Below are positions 35,390-46,328 of a stretch of DNA of 64,000 bases, piece after piece (position 1 is the first letter of the stretch; each line of letters starts with the position of its first letter). Source of the stretch: Paraphaeosphaeria minitans. Lineage: Eukaryota > Ascomycota > Dothideomycetes > Pleosporales > Didymosphaeriaceae. The notes under the pieces were generated by a model, which was given only the letters and a program-made list of their open reading frames with translations, was not told where the DNA came from and searched no databases. The stretch is taken from assembly GCA_015832175.1 (NCBI GenBank), contig WJXW01000008.1, positions 868,001 through 932,000 of the forward strand, read 5' to 3'. The position numbers and the translations under genes are program-made.

Positions 35390-37474
35390 CCGTGTCCGTG
35401 CACCGAACGCCCGGAGTCACCGAACGCCCGCTCCGGGCCTTCAAGCCCACCACAAAATTGAGGCTGTAGAGCCACGAATAATAGCTATTATCGCATCGCG
35501 AGATATTCTGGTGGAGTGCTCTATAGGCTTATACGATCATTGTTCTCATACAATCTATCTATATAATGTGGCGGTGCGGCCGCTGCGGGTCGTGTGCGTG
35601 CGAGCGGGTGGGGGAGGCGTCACAGGCTTTGGGTGACTACGCGCACCCACACCACGACGCGCAGGCTCCTGTTGAGCTTATAGACTTGCCTCTTTGGGAC
35701 TGTTGCATAGCTTTTGTAGAGTCGCGCGCCTGTTTGACAGCGGCTCTAGCAGCTTTGCGGGCGTCTATCGCTCGACGTTCCTCTGCCTTCATCCTTGCAC
35801 GCTCTTCCTTCTCCTTCACCCGCGCCTGACGCCTCTCTTCTTCAATCTTCTCCTTGTATAGCTTATTAGCAGCTGCTAACTCCTTCATCTTTGCCTTTTT
35901 TAGCTCTTCCTCCTCCTTCTCTTGCTCAGTAACTGCCTTGCGCACGCGTGCCTCCCGGATAGCTCGAGGAGACCACACCATCGCTCCGCCATGATACTCC
36001 TGGTGCTGTTGCAAGTCTAATTGCCTACTAGGTTGCTTCTGACGCTTCTGATTTTGGTATATCTGCCTCAAACCATCCAGTTCGTTGTGAAGGAGCTCAA
36101 CCTGGGTCGATAGGTGGTGGATAGTTTGGCCAAGCTTCCGCGCACCTGCACTGCGAGGATCCTTCACCTCCGCGCGCAGTGTAGTGCAAGCTCTAAGCCA
36201 ATCCTCTGCAGAATAAGCCGTAGAACCAGAGGCAACTGAGTCTGAGTCAATAGGTGTTGTGTGGCCGAATCTATCGAGGATAACGTCGGGGTTTATTGGG
36301 CTTATCCCCGTGGCGGTGAAGGAGTTTTGTACGAGCTTTTCTGTGAATGTATTCACCCAAGCAGGCCAAAATAAGCTGACGAAGTCACCTCTCGTCAACG
36401 GCGATAGGCCTTGAGACTTCTGGAGGTAGTCATCCAGCTCGGAGGCGTACGCGGAGGAGAGTGGCTTGAAGCAGACTACGTCCAACGGCTGCAGCGTTTG
36501 GGTACTGTGAGGAGGTAACACTGCAAGTATTATCCGATTCTGGTCGCAGTAATCGATGAAATCCTGCGTCAGGTGACTCCCGTGGCCATCTACTATCAAA
36601 AGCCTGTAACTCCGACGCGCTTTTGCCTTAGTATAACGGTCAAACACCTGTTCAAGCCAGGCCAATCCAATATCATTGTTCGTCCAGCCTGTAGGCGAAG
36701 AAGCCACGTGAATTGGGTGGGTTCCTGCCTCAATATCGGCCACCTAATGGCTCTGGATTGTGGAGTTTTTCGACGCAAATATGATGCCTGGAGGCAGTGC
36801 AGTACCATCCGCGCAGACTGCTGCCAATAGGCTCGCCCAATCACGTGAGCCATCTTGACGAGCCTGTCTAACCTCCTTCTTCCCATATTGACGCCTACTG
36901 AAGATACGCTTTGTCCTTCCTAGCAGCCCAATCGCGAAGCCCTTCTCATCCATATTGTACGTGTGCGCCGGCTCGATGTTGTATTCGGTGATCTTCTGCT
37001 GCAGCAGGTCAAAGTATAGCTTGTACTTATACCCAGACTCAGCGTTGTGGCGGCTCGCGGTGACGGTGCAGGAAGCGTGTGACCCAGCTCTCGGAGACGT
37101 GTCCCTGCACAACAGTAGACGCGAAGTTTTGCACCATACTCCTTGTAGGTGGCAAGTGGCGCGCAGTAAGCTTTTCTATATACTTAAGTAGGTCATATTC
37201 TTGTTGGTCGTTGAGTTTGCGGTTGTTGTGATACCTACTCGACGTGTCGAGGGACCTGCACACCGCGATGCGCGCGCGACAACGTTGTGCGCGACACACC
37301 GTGTTTTTCTGCAATATTCGTATAGACAGGTTTGTCGCCTGGCTTCAAATTACGGATCTCTGCAAGCGCAGCTTGTAAACCTGGCATGGTGTTGAGTTAT
37401 TACGCGTTCAAATATTGAGTAAATGTGGTGCGCCGGGCGTTCGGTGACTCCGGGTGTTCGGTGCACGGACACGG
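35390..37474 (-). mobile_element. Fot1/pogo-type DNA transposon, decayed
   Basis: 2,085-bp element with 41-bp terminal inverted repeats at 35390-35430 and 37434-37474, differing at one position by eye. Each repeat carries a nine-base subrepeat (CGAACGCCC-type) twice. TA lies next to both ends (35388-35389; 37476-37477 with one extra base), consistent with TA target duplication of Tc1/mariner/pogo elements. It holds one transposase pseudogene. Confidence 0.85.
35637..37387 (-). pseudogene. Pogo/Fot1-type DDE transposase, multiple breaks
   Basis: Starts at 37387 with an HTH (YTNIAEKHGVSRTTLSRAHRG). A first frame change near 37240 leads to the CENP-B-type region ending SESWVTRFLHRHRE. A deletion of roughly 60 bp with frame change near 37080 leads to the catalytic core. 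DDE residues lie in NMDEKGFAIG, LLIVDGHGSH and LQPLDVVCFKPL. An in-frame TAG at 36744-36746 replaces the Trp usual before VADIE. The C-terminal Glu/Lys/Arg coiled coil is intact. At least two frameshifts and one nonsense change make it inactive as read. The TGG-to-TAG change fits RIP-type transitions but is not proof. Confidence 0.85.
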
Positions 37475-37600
37475 GTAGTGCCCCGCTCTCCTCGCTCCGG
37501 CCTTAGCGCTGGCTCTCACGAACATCGATTTAACACCCGCAAGTCATGTACTTTCACCTAGGCATCCATCATTCGTTCTTCAACTGAAAATATTTCAATC

Positions 37601-38263
37601 ATGCTTTTGTGCGACAGCCTAGCTACATCAACAGCCCTTCAGGATCTTGTGGACAAGATCCTATCCCACACACATAACATAACGGAGCTTCTCGTGCATC
37701 CCGAGATAGCTCAGCCGAATATATTTGAGCTTCAGTGGAATCCAGGCTTTGACGAGATTGTAACTGAGCTTGCAGGAACTATGGTGTGTTGAACCTGAGT
37801 ACGCTTTTGTGAAAACCCCTGACTTGTACAGCAGTCAAAAAAAGCGAAAGAGAAACTCGCCACTGCAGGCCTGGAAATCAGGAAACCACTCCCTGGAGAA
37901 CCTGGCATCACACAGCGAGTGCTCCTCACCAATGATTCCATGCTCGTATCGAATGAGAATCGATGCTTTCTGCTCCAACGGCTTCCCATCTCCGAGGATG
38001 CTCACCAGAAGATGGTACGTCACATACAAACAAGTTTCCCGAAACTTGGAAAGATACGGTCGGGTTCGATTGCAGACACAAAGCTCAGATTATGGAATGA
38101 CACAGATAAGTCTGATCAGAAGGAGATGGAGATGAAATTTTCGACCGACACCGTCCATTTGGTCTACGGGGGTGTCGGTCTTCGAACCGAACCACCACTG
38201 TCTCCTTTTCTTATGATATCCCTTGCCACGCAACCAAAGCAGGATCGGCAGAGCGTGGTTTGA
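37601..38263 (+). CDS. Hypothetical 203-residue protein
   Basis: Exons 37601-37783 and 37835-38263 with a 51-bp intron (GTGTGT donor, CTGAC branch, GCAG acceptor) in phase 0. Soluble alpha/beta composition with helical N-terminus (LQDLVDKILSHTHNITELL) and a central strand-rich part (RVLLTNDSMLVSNENRCFLL). No known family, signal or TM segment. It is convergent with the next gene, whose stop lies 21 bp away. The ATG lies about 125 bp from the right TIR of the transposon. Confidence 0.5.
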
Positions 38264-38284
38264 AGCGCACGTGAGCTATTGAAA

Positions 38285-40467
38285 CTAATCTAGATAAAAC
38301 GTTTCCCATTGCTCCATGTTTGGATCGTTCCCGAACAAACTGTTGATGTATACTGATGTCGGCCTTTCTTCACTCTCAGTCGCTTCCATGAGCTCTGCTT
38401 CTTGGCTGGAACCAACTTCTACGTGCAACACGCTATCCCCGCTGACCTGTGAAATGTAGCCCTCTGATAGGGCAACTTGCAGAGCTGTTCCTATTTCGCT
38501 GCTGTTTTCATTCCGACTTTCTTCCGTGTGTAGATTCTCCCCATCTCGAATTTGCTCGCCTACCGAAGACGGGCCGCCGAAATGTATGCTACCATGGTTA
38601 CCACAAAGGAGATCTGCTCGACAATCTGCCTGCTCGTCGTGAAGTTCCGCGCCTGCCGAAGACGGGCAATCACTTGGCGCATCAACTGCTGGGCAATTTA
38701 GAGGGTGCGTGATGGCAATGCGTGGCGGCAACTGCGATGGTGTCGCGAAAGCGTTGAATGAAAGTTGGGCGGAGCCGTCCTGCTGCAAATTTGTGGTTGT
38801 TGAAGTCGTAGAATGCGGCATATCCCATTCAGGGCCTATGTCGTCATTGATCTGCGATCTCTCACTAATTTCGCTCTCGACAAGATACGAACCGCCTTCA
38901 ACACGTTCAGGGGTAGTATCTGGGGTTATACACCCTCTTTCAACCGCGCCTTTTTCCCGAGCTTGCGCTTGCATCTGTGCCCGATTCCGTTTTCCAAGAA
39001 CTGTCCCATCTGTCTCGTGTGAGCAAGAGTCATTTAGCTGGATCAAGGTCGTACTTATAGCTAGAGCGTCGTGTACCCGATGAGTTGCCAACTCTAGCTG
39101 CGCGAGCGATGGGCACCCAGAGGGCACACCTGGACCGCGTGCAAGAGAATGATCCTGGCTTGAAGCAAAGGTTGATACTATCTGCGTCCTTGTTTCCAGA
39201 GGTGGACTCTGAATCCGTGCTCGTTTCCTGTTCTCATCGGACATCGATTTCAGGGCCTTTTTTTTGCTTCTAAGATCACTCGATAATTCGCACGTCCCCT
39301 TGACAGCCCGGTAGCGTATCATGCCTTTTTCGAGAGCTTTACGTTCCACGTGACAGCATACCAGCTCCATTATATCACTTTTGCTTTGCGCAAGCTGATG
39401 GAAAGTCCAGCCATAGTTCACAAGGCCCCGGACTATCAGCTCCGCTGCAATTGTGCTCATTGACTCGAAGGCCCCAAGTACTTCTTCGTGGTTATGGGCG
39501 AGATAAAGGAATATGTTACCAAGATCTCTGCTAGAAATTCTCTCGATTCTGAGCTGAATTAGCGACGCAGAGGAAAACCGTAACCGATACGAACTCTGTG
39601 ATGCTTGCCGTAGTAAGTATGGCGCCCAGGCCACAATTTTTTGCAAGTAGCAAATAATTCTTAGTTCTGTCATATGTCATCTTTACCTTTTTGTGATTCA
39701 CATTACAGCTCTTCGATATGGCTTCAAGCCCTAAAGTTTTCGCATTTTTTCCCGCCGTTAGCTTTATAGTGGGTATGTAAGACTCCACTGCATGACCCAA
39801 GAAAAGAAGCTTGATTCGATGTTTGTAGCCTTCTGAGGAGTTGAGCAAGACGTCGCGGAGTTGCCCTAGTCGATCATTGATGGTGTCGTTATACGCCCAC
39901 AATTTGGAGTAGTCGGCCTTGGGCAAGATCTTCTTTTTGACGAGCTTCTGCGCAAATCCCATTCTCGTTTTGGTAAGCTGTATGTACGCACGCTCTGATG
40001 TCTGCGCAGGCTCTGACGCAGTAGGCGAACGCTCTAATGTCTGTTGAGGCTCTAACGCCGCGGGCAAACGCTCTGATATCTGTTCGGGCTCAGACACCGC
40101 AGACGAAGGCTCTAATGTTTGTTCAGGCTCTGACACTGCAGGCGATTGCTCTGGCGTCTGTTCTGCCTCTGGCGCTGCGGATGTGTGTTCTGGCTTGGCT
40201 ATTGGCTCAGGCGGAGCTGATCGTGCTCGTAGCAGAGCGGGGTGCTGGAGCCTTGGCAATGACCAGTATGATGTCTTAGCAAATAGTTGATTGCATTCAT
40301 ACTCGGTTCCTCGCTCCCAGAACTCCACAAAGGCTAACTTCAACACCTTACACGGGGTCAGACCTCTACCTTGCGATCAACACGGCGCAACTTACATCGC
40401 TGCGGCAGACGTCACCTGGTGTAATCTTCGATAGTATCCTCTTCAGTTCATTCGCAGTCTCTGCCAT
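38285..40467 (-). CDS. Large orphan protein with Glu/Pro/Ser repeat
   Basis: Exons 40467-40396, 40346-39687 and 39595-38285 give 680 residues; all junctions are phase 0. The start begins MAETANELKRILSKITPGD. After a helical head there are four to five imperfect 14-residue units of the type VSEPEQTLE.S.A (about residues 70-125). A helical region (KLVKKKILPKADYSKLW ... LGQLRDVLLNSSEG) and a long Ser/Thr/Glu-rich tail with basic patches (KKKALKSMSDENRKRAR, GKRNRAQ) follow. No family recognised; the basic clusters could be nuclear signals. The first exon was found from its GTAAGT donor and continuity with DVLKLAFVEFWERG. Confidence 0.55.
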
Positions 40468-40542
40468 ATCGCTGCCAGACCTAATGATGCCGTCGTCGAA
40501 TTCTAAAGGGGCTGGAAGTGGGCTGCTTGTTGATAGAGGCAG

Positions 40543-40579
40543 AAGGGGTTTCCGCAGGAAATTCCTGCGGAAACCCCTT
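40543..40579. repeat. Perfect 37-bp palindrome (18-bp arms, 1-bp centre)
   Basis: AAGGGGTTTCCGCAGGAA, a single A, then its exact inverse complement. It lies 76 bp upstream of the orphan gene start at 40467. It could be a transcription-factor site, a snapback artefact, or a junction left by an inverted duplication. Confidence 0.9.
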
Positions 40580-40959
40580 TGCTCAGCGCTAGGCCAACTT
40601 TGGCGTCGGGCTCATGTAGCCGAGCAACATCGCCTTGCATGCACATCTTATTTAATGTCAATACAGCTAATAGTTTGTGCCGCCTCCCCCGGAGCGGTTC
40701 GTTTGCTCGACTACCCTCCATGCTTAGTTCAGTGCTAGCCGTTGGCAAACGAGGTGGACTAGTGGCTGGGACTGATGCGCATGAGGCGGGCCTGCTATCT
40801 AAAGCATAATGCACTACTTTTTCACACAGGTCAGCTACTCGCAAATATATATATGCACGCCCCCAACAAGGCAAACGTCCTCGTCCTTCGCATGCATTCT
40901 GCGCTGACCGCTTCTTCTCACCCGTTTCCCTCCTGCACGTTCCTGCTACCTACGCGCAT

Positions 40960-42023
40960 TTGGAATCGCAGCTCGAGGTGTTCATCACGATCACCGTCAA
41001 CAGCGGAGATGCCTTGTCGTCCTCACTATGGCTGGCCAGCGTGATCGGATGCTGTTTCGCAGTCGCTACTTTTGTTATTCGATTACGGTGTGAGACAACA
41101 AACAAAACCCAACATGTAGTGATGGTTCTGGGTGATATTATCGCTACTTCTTTAATTTGTTCTCTAATGTTCGTCCCAAACACGAACCCAGACTGGAACA
41201 TTCACGGTCTTATCGTAGCATCTTCGCTCCTTTCTGCGAGCTTGACTGAGGTACGGAGTCTGCAACTGTTCTTGAAAATGCTAACTGTCAAAAACAGGCA
41301 TACTATTTTTTGTACCATGCAAAACCGGTCGTACGAGACCTCGAACCGCAATTGCACCGCTTCTGGGTAGTCCTTAACGTCATATTGGTACCTGCACCAA
41401 GTCTTTCTTCCTTGATACTATTCTCTCCGTAAGCTCAATGACCGACTTCCCAAATTTATACTAATCATCCAAAGGATCGATCTGAATCCTTCAACACGAC
41501 TCACTCTGGTGTACTTAGTCGCGATATTCGTGTTCCTTCGATCCTATCTTGCGGCTTGGGCACACATATACATCGCTATCGAAACGCATCCAGATACCAA
41601 GAGTCTCAAAAAGAAATCCTTTTTTGCGGTATTGTTTTACATCACGTGCCTGCCCGTGGGGTTGGACTCGGCAAAGTGGGATGTTGAGCAGCAACGAAGG
41701 GACCAGCAGCAGCATGTGGTCTGCAAAAATGCTGCTAGGGTGTCTATTATAGAATGTGTTGTCCTACTAGGCGTTTCAATCAGCGCAAAGTGGTGGTTCG
41801 ACCCTGCTTATGTTTCGGTACGTCCTTGGTCTCCACAAACGCTCCGACTGACCGACTGCCGGTTCTTAATTACACTCACTATTTACAGTCGAATGTACGT
41901 CGCAGTCAGTTACTACGAGAACCATGGCCTTGGATCCATGAACGGCAAGGCAAGCTCAGCCTCCGCAGCCGATGTGCACAAAGCTGGGACATCGCTTGCC
42001 AGTATAGCCTCGAGTCATCATGA
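40960..42023 (+). CDS. Multi-pass membrane protein, start uncertain
   Basis: Exons up to 41250, 41298-41428, 41475-41817 and 41889-42023 give about 300 residues from 40960; introns are 47, 46 and 71 bp with clear branch sites (GCTAACTG, TACTAATC). Position 40960 is a TTG and the frame is open upstream without an ATG, so a 5' exon is missing from this model. About seven hydrophobic helices are seen (SSLWLASVIGCCFAVATFVI, VMVLGDIIATSLICSLMFV, FWVVLNVILVPAPSLSSLIL, YLVAIFVFLRSYLAAWAHIY, SFFAVLFYITCLPVGL, SIIECVVLLGVSISAKWWF), then a basic cytosolic tail. Topology suggests a receptor- or transporter-like protein; no family recognised. Confidence 0.5.
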
Positions 42024-42534
42024 TTGCTCTTCCTGGACGAGGCTTGCATATGCGCTACTAGAATTATTTATAATAGTAGGGATGTTATTATTTACAATAA
42101 TTACTGGGCCGTCTAAACTTGCAAAGCAGTAACATTAGTACAAGTATAGGCTGCAACGCGATGATAACGGCGTTCTAGACCCCACTGTTTCAAACGACCT
42201 ACCAGGATTAATGTCCGTATCTGAATAATGGTATCTCGGGAGCGGCTAGCCCTCCGCTCGCTCGATGGACTGAGCGCTGGGATGACCATGCATGTCAAAG
42301 GCCCGCACCGTCCTTTGCTAGTAAGTAAAATCCAGTTGTGGTAGACAATCATCTGCATAAATCAGATGAAATACATCACATGCAGGATGAGGTTTCTGTA
42401 AAGACATCACATTCTAAGGCGAGAGCGTCTCCTGCGGCAATCCACGGATACCAGCACCGGAACCCATCATCGTACATTTTCGTATTGGATCGCCTGCCAT
42501 ATCAAGAACAAAGAACCAGGAGACGGTTCAAATA
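42024..42534. other. Convergent 3' spacer, nothing recognised
   Basis: 511 bp between the membrane protein and the RRM gene stop; no supported feature. Confidence 0.4.
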
Positions 42535-43484
42535 TCAATAATTAACGCTACTTGCCCCAGTCTTGTTCGTGCCATCGACCACTAAAGGCTCCAACGAGCC
42601 AATGACGGTAGAGTTGGTGTCCATGCGCGCGGTGAGAGTCCTCCCAGCATGTGTTCTTCCGTTAAGCACGGAAACAGCTAATTCTGCATCGGCTTTCCTA
42701 GAAAATCTGGCGGTTGCTACACCCTTTGAAGCGCCTCTTGAATCTCGGTGCACGCTGGCTTGCTGTGGTCGCAGACCACATTCAGCTAGCAGTATTTTGA
42801 GCTCGCCGTTTCCTACGCTGTACTTCAGGCCCTGGAGGAAGATCCCGCGCGACTCAGTAATTACCGCACCCGGGCTTAAATTCACAGGCAGGCCTCCGGA
42901 GCTTTGTAAATACATCGGTTGCACTAGTGCCCTTGGGTATTGGTAGACAGATAGTGGCGTGTAGGGTGGAGCTTGGTAGCAGTTAGTGTATTGGTAGGTA
43001 AATTGTGCCGGCACCGCGTAATAAGCTGCAGAATCTCCCTCTTGTTTGCCAAAGACCTGGTTTACAGCATTGACATCGATTCCGGAACGACCCGGGGAGT
43101 GGCCTCTATCTCCCACCCCGAAATGCCGATTACAGTTGCATTTGAACAGGTCCCAGTACCCGGTGCGCAGACTTGTAGCGAAGATATGAATCACGACTTG
43201 TCTGGAGTAAGCATCTAGAGTCTCGCATTAGCCAAGGCGGTTGGTCTGGGGTGATTTCACAAACTGTAAACAGAGTTTGCATCTTCCTTATCCTTCAGTC
43301 TACACCATCCCTGCATATCTCCTCGTACCTTTCCCTCGCATACGTTAGCCCATCCAGGCTGCTCTTTCACAACCTTTCGGATGTGATCTTTGAAGCGTTT
43401 CCAATCCGCAAGGTAGGGAGCTTGACCAGAAACTACGAGAAGATAGTCACCGTCTGCATCGTTCCTTGCGACTGGAAAAGCCAT
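42535..43484 (-). CDS. RNA recognition motif (RRM) protein
   Basis: Exons 43484-43265 and 43214-42535 (50-bp intron, phase 1) give 299 residues. The C-terminal RRM spans about 205-280: RNP2-like GIFLQGLKY, RNP1-like GASKGVATARFS, and LNGRTHAGRTL. The N-terminal part (LLVVSGQAPYLADWKRFKDH ... KGDMQGW-like segment) resembles a diverged second RRM, followed by WDLFKCNCNRHF. The middle is Tyr/Pro/Gln-rich (QFTYQYTNCYQAPPYTP). It probably binds RNA; process unknown. The exon join restores a continuous AYSRQVVIHIF strand. No breaks seen. Confidence 0.7.
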
Positions 43485-43897
43485 TGTGGCGTGGAAGTGG
43501 ATAAGGACAGAAAGGTAATACCAGAATCAGAGAAATTTCAAAATGATGATCAGGGAAGTGAATGAATAGCGTATCGCTTGACAGGAGTACGACAATCGTA
43601 AAATATATACGCACGGCTCAATCACCAGGATAACGCTTTGGTCTATCGCATGAGTCGGCCCTCTGGGTAAGACCCGCGCACGCCACTGGCCGCCCAGCGT
43701 TACAGGGCAATAGCGCGTAAGTAGTTAAAGCCGGAACCCGTTCGGGATGCACGTCTTTCTGTACTGCGTTGGCTTCACTTTCGGGTCGCCAGAGACGCGG
43801 CACTCCTTGCGTGTGGGGGAGATCTGTACACGAACGGTAACACCAGCTCTTCTAGCCCGTTGGTGATCGACTGCGATAGATCCTGCCGTCAGTCATC
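43485..43897. other. Intergenic, nothing recognised
   Basis: 413 bp upstream of the RRM gene on the minus strand; presumably its promoter. Confidence 0.35.
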
Positions 43898-44278
43898 TCA
43901 CGCAGCGAAGGGATCGAGGGCAAGTCTTGGCTTGCATACTTGAATTTTTCCACGGTTTGCACAACGATCGTACGCGAAAAGGAGCGTTGCCGCCTCGCTC
44001 TTAGCCTGCGCACGTCTGCCCAGTCTATCGTGGTTGCTGCAATCTAGATGCAGATCACATACAGGCCCATCCTTGCATTGAACCATCTTAGTTACCTGCT
44101 CTTCATAGATGTGAGTGCTCTTTAGTACTACGGCAGGAAGCGAAAGTTGTCTAGAGTACCGGTACCCATCCGCGCTCGATGGGATCGTGTTCCAGCTTGC
44201 GGTTGATCGACGCCCAAGAAGAGCTTGTTTCTTGTACTTGAACGATGCCTTGCAGGCGTTCCAATTCTTTCCTCCCAT
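43898..44278 (-). CDS. Unsupported-family ORF, 126 residues
   Basis: ATG frame rich in Lys/Arg and Cys (WNACKASFKYKKQALLGRRS; CKDGPVCDLHLDCSNHDRLG). No domain recognised. It lies just downstream of the next minus-strand gene and could be its last exon. Cysteines form no classic finger pattern. Confidence 0.25.
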   Translation of the reverse strand: MGGKNWNACKASFKYKKQALLGRRSTASWNTIPSSADGYRYSRQLSLPAVVLKSTHIYEEQVTKMVQCKDGPVCDLHLDCSNHDRLGRRAQAKSEAATLLFAYDRCANRGKIQVCKPRLALDPFAA

Positions 44279-44343
44279 TCTATTCTGTGATCAGTTACAT
44301 AAGAGAGAGCTTCATAGTTCTGGACACACCTTGATGAGGCTTT

Positions 44344-45285
44344 TCATTTACCCCCGGAAAGGCCAGGACGTTCTGCGACAGGACTTCCTCCCACAGGATC
44401 TTCTGTCACATGGCCTCCTGCCACAGGGGAGTCAGCTACAGGAGTGTTTGGTACAGTATCGCCTTTCTCCCATGATATCTCCGTCGCAGGACGTTCTGCC
44501 TTAGGACCCTCGATCAAGAGTTCAGGGGGCTGACCAGGCAGGTCGCAGGTTCGAGAGACAACATCCCCTTCGAATCCAACCTCGCCCTCGCCACTACCCC
44601 CAAACTCACCGCACCCCCCACCAGCACCTCCTCCAAAGCCCCCACCATCCTCTTCCGCGTCCACGCCGCGACCTTCAACCCCGCAGACCACAAAGTGCCC
44701 CTCACGCCCATCGTGGGCTCCTTCCTCAACACCAAGCCCGCCACCCCCGCCCTCGACTACGCCGGCGTCGTCGAAGCCGTGCCCGACGGAGAACAGGACG
44801 TGAGGGGTTGGCGAACGATTGACTTTAAGATCTTGGATAAGCCTGGCCTGGAGGCGCCGTGTCTGGACGTTGTCTTTATCTACAACCACTATATAAGCCG
44901 CCTTGAACGCGTGTATAAGCAAAGTCAGACTTTCTTCATTCAACCCCGCAGCCTGGCTAACTATATGATGCACCAGGCCGTAAGCGGGATGCTGCGTGTG
45001 TGTCTTTCCAAGAGATAATAGCGCTGTTTGTAGTGGCCACCAGGCAGTCTTAAGTTCTTGAAACTTTGAGGGAAACTGTCGCTGGAGAAGACTGGCGAAG
45101 TGTTCGATGCTCAATCTCAGGGCTACGGCATCCGGTGGGTTGTTCCAGTAATGGTATTCGATACATTCGAAATAGTGTAGGCTCGTCAAGATCGTATCGA
45201 GAAGTTCCATCCCAACAAGATTCGGGGGCTTGGATAGTTGGAGAACGAACTCGAGGGCGGGTTGAACAGGTGGTTGTAATTCCAT
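44344..45285 (-). CDS. Orphan ORF carrying an antisense dehydrogenase fragment
   Basis: Continuous minus frame of 313 residues from the ATG at 45285. Residues 1 to about 165 look like normal coding sequence (LDTILTSLHYFECIEYHYW, LRLSIEHFASLLQRQFPSKF, EESLTLLIHAFKAAYIVVV). From about 44806 down to 44552 the frame becomes extreme Gly/Glu/Val (a GVVEGGGGGLGVEEGAHDG run) because it reads the opposite strand of an oxidoreductase fragment. It then resumes with a repetitive PVA.SPVAGG tail. An insertion that by chance kept the frame open is the likeliest history. Family of the host gene unknown. Confidence 0.4.
   Translation of the reverse strand: MELQPPVQPALEFVLQLSKPPNLVGMELLDTILTSLHYFECIEYHYWNNPPDAVALRLSIEHFASLLQRQFPSKFQELKTAWWPLQTALLSLGKTHTQHPAYGLVHHIVSQAAGLNEESLTLLIHAFKAAYIVVVDKDNVQTRRLQARLIQDLKVNRSPTPHVLFSVGHGFDDAGVVEGGGGGLGVEEGAHDGREGHFVVCGVEGRGVDAEEDGGGFGGGAGGGCGEFGGSGEGEVGFEGDVVSRTCDLPGQPPELLIEGPKAERPATEISWEKGDTVPNTPVADSPVAGGHVTEDPVGGSPVAERPGLSGGK
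44552..44806 (+). pseudogene. Fragment of MDR alcohol dehydrogenase / enoyl reductase
   Basis: About 85 codons in one plus frame read TILFRVHAATFNPADHKVP, IVGSFLNTKPATPALDYAG and VVEAVPDG. This is the N-terminal GroES-like part of the zinc-independent medium-chain dehydrogenase/reductase family (pattern VRVHAAALNPADxK ... PxxPGxDFAGxV). No start, cofactor domain or stop of that gene is present. Its very GC-rich, C-ending codons differ sharply from the neighbours. It is therefore a transferred fragment, not a gene. Confidence 0.7.
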
Positions 45286-45959
45286 GTTTTGGGGACAGTT
45301 GTTGATAAGCGTTATAATCACGGTGTCTAGCTCATTGAGGCGCGGTCATGGGCTTCGCTTTCCACGCCCCATTCGGCTGCTTTCAGCATGAGATGATCCC
45401 AAGTTTTGAGCTGTGCAAAACGGGTAGCTTTGAATGCATTACTACGGCCTCGCAACGAAGGTACGAGTATTGCGGGCTTTCGCCACCGTCGATCTCTGGC
45501 CTCTGAAGCCCGAGGGGAACATGAAGGGCTTTCCACGGATATTCTGATTCGGCTGCAGAAACGCGCAGGCTGGCTACCGTCAAACCGGGAACATGTGTGC
45601 AGAGGGCTTGCAGTTAGGTCACAAAATCAAACCCGGGTAGCAATGAGCACGATGAATTGCATGGACTAGACTTGGACCCTCTCGTCGTGTTTGCGTGGGC
45701 TGGCGGGGAGTGGGACTTTGATGCCAAACACACAGCAAGGTCTTTTGATCAGGTATGAACTACCTCCACAAATCAAGCTTCTGGTAATTCAGTGTGCCAA
45801 TTGCATAGCGTTACAGTATGTAATTCGCTTTTTGCTCCCAGTCCAGTGCGTTGAACTTCTGAGGTGTACCACATTCACAGAGCCCTTTTATACACATCAG
45901 CTACAGACTGGACTGAACACGATTGTTTTCCACGCAAATATATACTGACTACTCCCAGC
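45286..45959. other. Intergenic, nothing recognised
   Basis: About 670 bp. A minus frame at 45327-45536 ends in a plausible helix (FAQLKTWDHLMLKAAEWGVE), possibly the tail of a decayed gene. Confidence 0.3.
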
Positions 45960-46277
45960 CATAATGCCGATTTCCCGTTTGATGTCGATACGGGAAAAGC
46001 ATTGCATTTTGCCTTTTGCCCAGCATGATAGAGAGTCTGCCACCGGCCAACGAGGATAATACCTGAATGAAGTGCATACCAACAGGTTAAAATAACCGCG
46101 TCTCCTAGCCTGTCCGTGAGAAGAAGGGTATAGTAGATAGCCTCCACCGACCTTCTTGCAGTGTGAGAAGACAATCGATTCTGCCGAAAAAGCTGCGTAT
46201 GCAATTTGCTTCTCCCGGAAGAGGCTACTGTCAAGGATGCTATTGACATAATCCTTGCTCGATAGAGAAAAATTCAT
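45960..46277 (-). pseudogene. Frameshifted orphan coding sequence
   Basis: Begins with MNFSLSSKDYVNSIL and FREKQIAYAAFSAESIVFSH in one frame, then continues in the next frame as VEAIYYTLLLTDRLGDAVIL and WYALHSGIILVGRWQTLYHA. Both halves have good helical coding composition, and no intron of normal size joins them, so a small indel near 46150 is inferred. No known family. Confidence 0.3.
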
Positions 46278-46328
46278 CGTAAGCCAACTGGCCTAGTCTT
46301 TTATGGGTGTCAATTATGTATAGCCGAC

